DNA of 64,000 bases from NCBI RefSeq assembly GCF_012273895.1, contig NW_024045136.1, positions 1,798,001-1,862,000 of the forward strand. The letters are read 5' to 3'. A program made the position numbers and the translations under genes. This DNA is from Zerene cesonia (taxonomy: Eukaryota; Arthropoda; Insecta; Lepidoptera; Pieridae). Positions 57,549 through 64,000 of this stretch are shown here, one piece after another. The notes under the pieces were generated by a model, which was given only the letters and a program-made list of their open reading frames with translations, was not told the DNA's origin and ran no database searches. Numbering within the stretch: the stretch's first letter is position 1; each line of letters starts with the position of its first letter.

Positions 57549-57695
57549 CTTCCTTCCTTTCATCTTCCGTCCTCTCCTTCACCTCGCACTTCTGCTTCTG
57601 CTTCGCCCTCGACTTCTGCTTCTGCGGCTCCTTCTTCTTTCTGCTCGCGTTTGTGCATCTCTTGTTCACCTTCTCATCATCTTCGTCCGATTTAT
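57549..57695 (-). CDS. C3: basic cassette exon of the ZAD gene (first copy)
   Basis: Acceptor CACCCGCAG, then AT of a split codon, 48 codons and a final G before donor GTAGTT. 147 nt, phase-neutral. About 49 residues: acidic start (DKSDEDDEKVNK), then Lys/Arg/Gln-rich (SRKKKEPQKQKSRAKQKQKC, EVKERTEDERKE). Aligns over most of its length with C5. The central RKKKEPQK looks like a nuclear localisation signal. It lies between the acidic exons C2 and C4, so the gene reads acidic, basic, acidic, basic before the fingers. Confidence 0.8.
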
Positions 57696-57916
57696 CTGCG
57701 GGTGATGATTTTTTTTCTATTTACATCACCTAACACTCTTTTGTCTACGTTGTCTACACTAATATTTTAAAGAGGAAGACCTTTGTATTTTTGTTTGTTC
57801 GTTTGTTTGTAACGTTTTCATGCAGAAACCACTGGACCGATTTCGATCATTTTTCCACCATTTGAAAGCTGTAACTTCACTGAGTGACATATGGCTATGT
57901 TGCACTTGTTGAAAGT

Positions 57917-58108
57917 ACAACTTGTTTCTAATATTATAAACGCTATTTAATGAAAGAATGTATGGATGTATGTTTGTTAGTTTTTCACGCAAAAACAGCT
58001 GATCGGATATGTATAAAATTTGGTACGGAGATAGATTAGAGTTTAGATTAGCACATAGGCTACTTTTGGACTGTGTACTGCGCGAGTGAAGCCGCGGGCA
58101 TCGGCTAG
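57917..58108 (+). repeat. Short interspersed repeat, family I
   Basis: CTAATATTATAAACGC to GAAGCCGCGGGCATCGGC. Confidence 0.7.
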
Positions 58109-58315
58109 TTTGAAACTTAATATCTCGCAAAATCGCGTCGTATTATGATAAAGTATTTATCTATTAATACACTAGCCTTCCGACCGCGGCTTTGCCCGCA
58201 TAAGGGAAGGAAACCGACAGACCCTAAATGGGATTTCTGGAATAAAAAATATAGGAACAAATCTATCCAATGTCCCTACTCGGGCCTCAAACTATCTCCT
58301 ATGCCTATGTCTATG

Positions 58316-58496
58316 CCGGTTTCCTCACGATGTTTTCCTTCACCGTTTCAAGCAGTGGTGATGTTAACCACACACATGCGCAGATAAATTGAAAAATCAA
58401 TTTATTTCTTGCACGCTCGCCCCGGTCTCGAGCCCCGACTTGTCGATTTTGAATTCCGAGGTTCTCACCACTGAGCCACCACTGCTTCCATATTTG
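58316..58496 (-). mobile_element. Partial tRNA-derived SINE, same family as at 4499
   Basis: Plus strand reads GCCGGTTTCCTCACGATGTT through GGTTCTCACCACTGAGCCAC; the 3' tail is missing. Confidence 0.8.
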
Positions 58497-58581
58497 CATT
58501 ATTTGCGTCTCATATATTTAGAAGTCAGACAGTCACGTTTGCGTTTCATATATTTAGAAGTCAGTCAGTCACGTTTGAGTT

Positions 58582-59581
58582 NNNNNNNNNNNNNNNNNNN
58601 NNNNNNNNNNNNNNNNNNNNNNNNNNNNNNNNNNNNNNNNNNNNNNNNNNNNNNNNNNNNNNNNNNNNNNNNNNNNNNNNNNNNNNNNNNNNNNNNNNNN
58701 NNNNNNNNNNNNNNNNNNNNNNNNNNNNNNNNNNNNNNNNNNNNNNNNNNNNNNNNNNNNNNNNNNNNNNNNNNNNNNNNNNNNNNNNNNNNNNNNNNNN
58801 NNNNNNNNNNNNNNNNNNNNNNNNNNNNNNNNNNNNNNNNNNNNNNNNNNNNNNNNNNNNNNNNNNNNNNNNNNNNNNNNNNNNNNNNNNNNNNNNNNNN
58901 NNNNNNNNNNNNNNNNNNNNNNNNNNNNNNNNNNNNNNNNNNNNNNNNNNNNNNNNNNNNNNNNNNNNNNNNNNNNNNNNNNNNNNNNNNNNNNNNNNNN
59001 NNNNNNNNNNNNNNNNNNNNNNNNNNNNNNNNNNNNNNNNNNNNNNNNNNNNNNNNNNNNNNNNNNNNNNNNNNNNNNNNNNNNNNNNNNNNNNNNNNNN
59101 NNNNNNNNNNNNNNNNNNNNNNNNNNNNNNNNNNNNNNNNNNNNNNNNNNNNNNNNNNNNNNNNNNNNNNNNNNNNNNNNNNNNNNNNNNNNNNNNNNNN
59201 NNNNNNNNNNNNNNNNNNNNNNNNNNNNNNNNNNNNNNNNNNNNNNNNNNNNNNNNNNNNNNNNNNNNNNNNNNNNNNNNNNNNNNNNNNNNNNNNNNNN
59301 NNNNNNNNNNNNNNNNNNNNNNNNNNNNNNNNNNNNNNNNNNNNNNNNNNNNNNNNNNNNNNNNNNNNNNNNNNNNNNNNNNNNNNNNNNNNNNNNNNNN
59401 NNNNNNNNNNNNNNNNNNNNNNNNNNNNNNNNNNNNNNNNNNNNNNNNNNNNNNNNNNNNNNNNNNNNNNNNNNNNNNNNNNNNNNNNNNNNNNNNNNNN
59501 NNNNNNNNNNNNNNNNNNNNNNNNNNNNNNNNNNNNNNNNNNNNNNNNNNNNNNNNNNNNNNNNNNNNNNNNNNNNNNNNN
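58582..59581. other. Assembly gap, 1000 N, inside the ZAD gene
   Basis: Exactly 1000 N, in the intron between C2 and C3. It could hide further cassette exons. The left flank holds a repeated block, CATATATTTAGAAGTCAG, also seen near 60200. Confidence 1.
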
Positions 59582-59820
59582 TTATTTTAGGGAAGAGTCC
59601 ACAATTAACTGCTTAGTTGCACTTTTAACTCTCAACGCAAAACGCAACGTATACGCAAATTTCATTTTATTTCTTTTCTTGATTGGTAAAAATTAAATGT
59701 CCGCCGTCACAAAATGGTGGTTAACATTTTTCCACAACTTCCTCAATATGGATATCAAATGAAAGGGCTATCAATTAATTCAATATTACACAATATGACA
59801 AAATTTAAATTTCAAGATGG

Positions 59821-59821
<1 letters not shown>

Positions 59822-59856
<35 letters not shown>

Positions 59857-60178
59857 TTACAGTCGGTAATGGAGCTGGTGGGACGCCTGATGGTAAGCGC
59901 TACCACCGCCCATGAACATTTGTACATAAGGTCCTTTGCAGACCTTACGCCTCTGCAAATGGATTGTCGACTTTTTTGGGAAGGGATTAAGAAAGGAGTG
60001 GCGATAGGAATAAAGGAAAGGAGTGGGAAGGGTAAGGAAAAGGATATGGGCCTCCGGCTCCCCCACTCACCGAACGAAACACAGCAGAATGCTATTTCAC
60101 GCCGGTCTTCTGTGGGGGTGTGGTACTTCCCCGGTGCGAGCTGGCCCAATTCGTGCCGAAGCGTGCTCGACTACCACA
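59822..60178 (-). mobile_element. Retroposon family A, longest copy in the window
   Basis: About 30 T, then GTCGGTAATGGAGCTGGTGG to GTGCCGAAGCGTGCTCGAC. Read on the minus strand it ends in poly(A). Confidence 0.8.
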
Positions 60179-60286
60179 TACAAAATACGTATGAGTTTCA
60201 TATATTTAGAAGTCAGTCCGTCACATTTGCGTGTCATATATGGATTTAGAAGTCTGTCAGTCACTTTTACGTTTATGATAACATAC

Positions 60287-60376
60287 CTTTATATATGTCA
60301 TCTTCATAGTCGTACATATCATATTTATCATCTGCTTCCATATCGACATCGTCCGGCGAGAGTTCATCTGGACAAT
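60287..60376 (-). CDS. C2: acidic cassette exon of the ZAD gene (first copy)
   Basis: Acceptor TGTTCTCAG, then AT of a split codon, 29 codons and a final G before donor GTATGT. 90 nt, phase-neutral. About 30 residues, with 15 Asp or Glu and several Tyr and Met: CPDELSPDDVDMEADDKYDM, then YDYEDDIYK. Homologous to C4. Lies between C1 and C3. The two acidic exons differ mainly in the second half. No known fold; likely disordered. Confidence 0.75.
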
Positions 60377-60520
60377 CTGAGAACATCGCGACATAATTAA
60401 GTCTCATCTCTCATAGCTCCGTTCGTAGCATACGTTTGGAGTGATGTAATTTATATGCAAATATATTGCGGTATGAAACCAACACATCATTATCAATGAG
60501 AAATTTTGAAAGTATAGAAA

Positions 60521-60770
60521 AAATTTGATCACGCAGCGGGATTCGAACCCGCGTCTTTTTGCCAAACCGCAGCAACGCCTAGCCTCTCGGCCACCCGTGA
60601 TGCCGCTACAATAATAGAATTCTTCTACTCTTTCAGTTTCATGTGCCTAAGGGGCACCCCGCGCCATCTGTTGAGATGATTAAGAACCATCACAACCAAA
60701 ACGAAACGTTATTTCAATGATTACAATATTATATCGATTTAACGCGGCCTTTGTTAGATTTAATTTTTAG
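60521..60770 (-). mobile_element. tRNA-derived SINE, family 3
   Basis: Minus strand shows A box GGTGGCCGAGAGGCTAGGCG and B box GGGTTCGAATCCC. It resembles a tRNA but the acceptor arm does not pair well and the sequence runs on into a body also seen at 54680. Confidence 0.75.
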
Positions 60771-60819
60771 ATTTATAGCATTAAAATCATCAAAAATCAA
60801 AAAACGTCATAATCTATTA

Positions 60820-61018
60820 CTAGCTGCGCCCCGCGGTTTCACCCGCGTAAGTCTGAATCCCGTAGGAATATCGGGATAAAAAGTTGCCTATGTGTTATTC
60901 CAGTTGTTCAGCTATCTCGGTACCAAACTTCATTGCAATCGGTTCAGTAGGTTTTGCGTGAAAGATTAACAAACATACACCCATCCTTAAAAACTTTCAC
61001 ATTTATAATATTAGTAGG
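60820..61018 (-). repeat. Short interspersed repeat, family B
   Basis: ACTAGCTGCGCCCCGCGGTT to TTTATAATATTAGTAGGA. Confidence 0.85.
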
Positions 61019-61056
61019 ATAGGAAATAGGAAGTAGGATAGGACAGGAAGAAAAAA

Positions 61057-61086
61057 TTTATTTATTTATTTATTTATTTATTTATT
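61057..61086. repeat. (TTTA)n simple repeat
   Basis: Seven TTTA units. Confidence 0.85.
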
Positions 61087-61142
61087 ACTCAGTACCTTGT
61101 TTATGACCAGCTAAGACTATCATTTACGATTTTACAGACACA

Positions 61143-61300
61143 CTAGCGGTTCGCCCCGGCTTTACTCGTGGTACATATATAGCCTAAAGCCTTCCTCAAT
61201 AAATGGGCTATCTAACACTGAAAGAATTTTTCAAATCGGACCACTGTTTCCTGAGATTAGTGCATACAAAGAAACAAGCTTTATAATATAAGTATAGACT
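61143..61300 (+). repeat. Short interspersed repeat, family C
   Basis: ACTAGCGGTTCGCCCCGG to TATAATATAAGTATAGAC. Confidence 0.8.
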
Positions 61301-61431
61301 ACATACACTTTGCGGAGGACATATAATTTAAAATAACATCCATACATTCTTAATAACTTTTACTCTACTATAATAGGATGTGATGGGATGGGATAATGCA
61401 TTTAAAATTGGTATAAATATAACAATACCAG

Positions 61432-61612
61432 ACGCTGGTCCCAGCTCCGCCTGGATATCAAGATTCCTGTTTTATCCCAAGCGATCATTTAATTGGGATA
61501 AAAGTATCCTATCACCCAAGTCAGCGCATACAAAATTTCATCAAAATCTGTCCAGTAGTTTCAGGGTGATTGATGGACAAACATCTTTTACATTTATAAT
61601 ATTAGTGTGAAA
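61432..61612 (-). repeat. Short interspersed repeat, family H
   Basis: GCTCCGCCTGGATATCAAGA to TTTATAATATTAGTGTG. Confidence 0.75.
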
Positions 61613-61633
61613 TTTGATAGTGTGATAACTCAC

Positions 61634-61687
61634 CCATGTTATAATATACATCTGGCTCATCCTTCACATCCGTTACTTGTCCTTTAA
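61634..61687 (-). CDS. C1: short cassette exon of the ZAD gene with VKDE motif
   Basis: Acceptor TTATTTCTAG, then TT of a split codon (Val if preceded by G), 17 codons and a final G before the consensus donor GTGAGT. 54 nt, phase-neutral. Encodes about 18 residues: KGQVTDVKDEPDVYYNMG. VKDE fits the sumoylation consensus (hydrophobic, Lys, any, Glu), which is common just after ZAD or BTB domains in insect transcription factors; function here is inference. Found by splice sites and phase; too short to be recognised by composition alone. Confidence 0.68.
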
Positions 61688-61970
61688 CTAGAAATAATAA
61701 TTAAATATATAATATAATTAACATATTTGATAAAATTAATTTTCAGTTTTGTAGCATTGAAATCCTATCCTAATCCTACTTATGGTTAAATACTTTTATT
61801 TCTCTATAGATTACAATTAAATCACTTACAGAGAAATACAATTTTTTACATCATTTTTACTCGCTTAGCGTTATAAGTACGATTAACAAAAGAAAACAAA
61901 CTAAAATAACAATAAATTGAGGGTAGTTTCTACTTCTCATAGATAAAAAGTAAACTAATGACATTCCAAC

Positions 61971-62163
61971 TTCTAAGTCCGTATCCCGTAGGAATATCGG
62001 GATAAAAAGTTGCCTATATGTTATTCCAGTTATCCAGCCGTCTACATACCAAATTTCGTTGCAATCGGTTCCGAAGGTTTTGCGTGAAAGAGTCACAAAT
62101 TATATACACATACACAAACTTCCATCCTCACAAAATTTCGCATTTATAATATTAATTGGATAG
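61971..62163 (-). repeat. Family B copy lacking its GC-rich end
   Basis: TAAGTCCGTATCCCGTAGGA to TTTATAATATTAATTGGA. Confidence 0.75.
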
Positions 62164-62342
62164 CAGGATAAACATTTCATTACAAAACTTTAGTCCTCCC
62201 GCAATATTGCATTTGAATACATAAAAATAATATTTAAATCGTAAAATAGTGTTTTACTCAATGTAACGGTTTTAAAATGTAATATTAATTTAATTATTTA
62301 GTGCTCACTCAAACTATACCTTAATTTATATATAATACATAT

Positions 62343-62545
62343 GATACTAGCAAACCTGGCGAACTCCGTTTCGCCACCAGATGGCTGTATGTGAAAAATG
62401 ATTTTCCCGCTTTTCTGTTAAAATTTTTCTCGAATATTCTTTGCTATAAACCTCACGGAGCCCGAGATCTTTCCAACGAATGCAAACCCGTGGAAATTGG
62501 TTCGTGAGTTCTGGAGTAATAGCGTGAAGAAGCAAAACCCGACTT
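62343..62545. repeat. Interspersed repeat fragment
   Basis: CCACCAGATGGCTGTATGTG and AAACCTCACGGAGCCCGAGA; resembles a common lepidopteran dispersed repeat. Only one copy in the window, so placement is from memory. Confidence 0.4.
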
Positions 62546-62562
62546 ATTGTTATTTAGAACAC

Positions 62563-62940
62563 TAGCTTTTCGCCCGCGGCTTCGCCCGCGTAGAATTCGC
62601 TTATATCGCGCGACATGGTAAGGAGTATTTTCTTCACATTAATAAGTATGGTTTGTTCTTTCCCACGTTTAGCTCCATCTTCATACAAAGTTTCATCAAA
62701 ATCGGTTTGACAATAACGAACTTTCATACAAACTTTCATCCCCTCTTTCGACCCTTTCTACCCTTTTTTCGCAATAAAAATTATCCTATGTCCTTTCCCA
62801 AGTTCAGTTCTATCTTCATACCAAATTTTATCAAAATCGGTTCGGTGGTTTAGGCATGAAAGCGTAACAGACAGACAGACAGACAGACAGACAGAGTTAC
62901 TTTTGCATTTATAATATTAGTAGGGATAATGATTAGGTAA
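62563..62940 (+). repeat. Short interspersed repeat, family D, with (CAGA)n
   Basis: CTTTTCGCCCGCGGCTTCGC to ATAATATTAGTAGGGATAAT; contains about seven CAGA units at 62867-62895. Confidence 0.85.
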
Positions 62941-63082
62941 GTATGTTTTCCAAAAATTTGATGCAAAGCATAATTTTGCACTAATTATTCATTAAATCAA
63001 TATTTCAATTAGGATATTTAATTAATTTAGTACTATAACTGAATCATTACAGCTTAAAATATATTAAAAACCTAATTTGTAC

Positions 63083-63233
63083 CTGTTATGGCCTTTTTAT
63101 AGTACAATTCGAGGAACTTTTCTTCGCATAGCTGCACCTGCTTCTTAAATGCGCTGGCATCACGTAATTTTAGTATGCAGTGCGGACATATTGTGTATGT
63201 GAGAGCACACAGTACTCCTGGCACTGGTGTGAC
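63083..63233 (-). CDS. Z2: exon encoding the C-terminal half of a ZAD domain
   Basis: Acceptor AACTTTACAG, 50 codons starting VTPVPGV, and a final G before donor GTACAA. 151 nt, so it enters in phase 0 and leaves with one base, matching every downstream exon. Encodes the second zinc-binding pair of a ZAD, ICPHC, followed by ILKLRDASAFKKQVQLCEEKF. This is the hallmark end of the zinc-finger-associated domain (second Cys pair, then a long helix). ZADs mediate dimerisation of insect C2H2 proteins in the nucleus. The start of the domain is in Z1 and further upstream. This exon identifies the minus-strand transcription unit. Confidence 0.85.
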
Positions 63234-63955
63234 CTGTAAAGTTGATATTAATATACTTATCTATATTTATAAAACTCGAAGGTGAATGACTGACATAGTG
63301 ATCTATCAATGCACAGCCCAAACCACTGGACAGATTAGGCTGAAATTTGGCATGCAGATGGATGTAAATGCGTAGGTAGCTGCTAAGAAAGGATTTTGAT
63401 AAATTCGACCTTCAAGTAGATGAAAGTTTCTACTATGAAAATTTATTAGGACCCCACGGGCGAAACTGCGGACAGTAGCTGGTATTAGATAAAATGTTTA
63501 TCCTAAACCTGCATAATATGTTCTCAGTGTAACTTCAGGAGGATAGAGTGCCATTGGCTACTTCTTAGTGCAGTGAAACATTTTAATTGGCAATATTATC
63601 ACACTATGCGGGCAAGGCCCTATAATACATTATGTATTAATTGTTGTTTCTATAAAATAACTGTACAATATTCAAGATCTAAGAAGCTATTGTTAATTAT
63701 AGTTACTGATAATTTACGTTCACTGTAATACCAAAATGTTGTGAACTCAAGAATATAGATAGCAAAAATTATTATTTCAATTGAGGATAGTGTTCGTTTA
63801 ATATAAACAATTATTTTTTATACATTTGCCATATCAAAAAACAATATAGAATATGGACGATATAGTAACGTTTAGATATTTGCTGTAACTTAGATAACAG
63901 AGATGTCATATGTTATTCCTCAAATAAATTCTAGACACTGTTTTAGTATACTTAC
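63234..63955 (-). other. Intron between Z1 and Z2
   Basis: 722 nt with donor GTAAGTAT and acceptor AACTTTACAG; includes a family K copy at about 63272-63484. Confidence 0.75.
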
Positions 63956-64000
63956 ATCAATATCAAAACAATAGCGGAGCATATCTGAATAAATGTCTTT
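63956..64000 (-). CDS. Z1: ZAD exon, 3' end only
   Basis: Enters from the right edge; the last 15 codons read KDIYSDMLRYCFDID and end at a consensus donor GTAAGT in phase 0. Joined to Z2 it gives FDID-VTPVPG, the usual middle of a lepidopteran ZAD (segment YSDML...). The first Cys pair of the domain must be in the part outside the window, as must the start codon and promoter. Confidence 0.8.

Larger units (their letters stand above)
61688..63082 (-). other. Intron between Z2 and C1
   Basis: Mostly repeats of families B and D and the fragment at 62343. Confidence 0.5.

Noticed and set aside
60521..60603. tRNA gene on the minus strand
   Set aside because: A and B boxes are clear, but the acceptor arm pairs poorly and the sequence continues into a repeated body, so it is a tRNA-derived SINE.
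61857..62096. 79-codon minus-strand frame with a hydrophobic end
   Set aside because: It overlaps a family B repeat and has no splice or start support.

Overview
The window looks like nuclear DNA of a moth or butterfly (Lepidoptera). It is AT-rich, full of short non-autonomous repeats typical of lepidopteran genomes, and its coding content is almost entirely C2H2 zinc fingers of a ZAD-type (zinc-finger-associated domain) family expanded in Lepidoptera. The species cannot be told. No tRNA gene, rRNA, CRISPR array or intact transposase or reverse transcriptase was seen. Two runs of exactly 1000 N (49432-49431+1000 = 50431, and 58582-59581) are assembly gaps.

Plus strand, 1-34012. Sixteen zinc-finger exons (called P1-P16 here) lie head to tail, each about 0.9-1.2 kb and 7-10 fingers. 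None has an evident start or leader of its own. P2-P16 each begin at a pyrimidine-rich 3' splice site, always in the same phase (the exon supplies the last two bases of a split codon, GT in 14 cases and GC in one), and run open to a stop; many are followed by their own AATAAA. P1 enters at the left edge. No ZAD exon is visible between units, and two pairs of units are only about 85 bp apart. The best reading is one gene whose common 5' exon lies left of the window and whose alternative 3'-terminal exons each encode a different finger array (the logic of Drosophila lola and mod(mdg4)). P7 also carries a perfect donor that joins it in frame to P8.

Minus strand, 64000-36830. A second, convergent gene enters from the right. 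Two exons encode the end of a ZAD (63956-64000 and 63083-63233). Then come small exons that all begin and end in the same phase: a short one with a VKDE motif (61634-61687), an acidic and a basic exon (60287-60376, 57549-57695), and a second, homologous acidic/basic pair (55877-55969, 53951-54109). Six zinc-finger exons follow (M1-M6: 50725-49293, 48210-47651, 47094-46592, 44528-44035, 40236-39671, 37540-36830), again all with the same acceptor phase. M1 is interrupted by a gap and M6 carries a frameshift.

The two sets of exons converge on 34013-36829. Because every acceptor on both strands has the same phase, any leader could in principle be joined to any finger exon, including in trans as known for mod(mdg4); that is a hypothesis. 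The products should be nuclear DNA-binding proteins with ZAD dimerisation at the N terminus and exchangeable fingers at the C terminus. In the plus-strand set, fingers 9 and 10 are nearly constant while fingers 4-7 vary, suggesting a shared recognition half plus a variable half. The DNA between exons is filled with SINE-like and other short repeats, a 54-bp minisatellite with internal dyads (41605-42085) and simple repeats.
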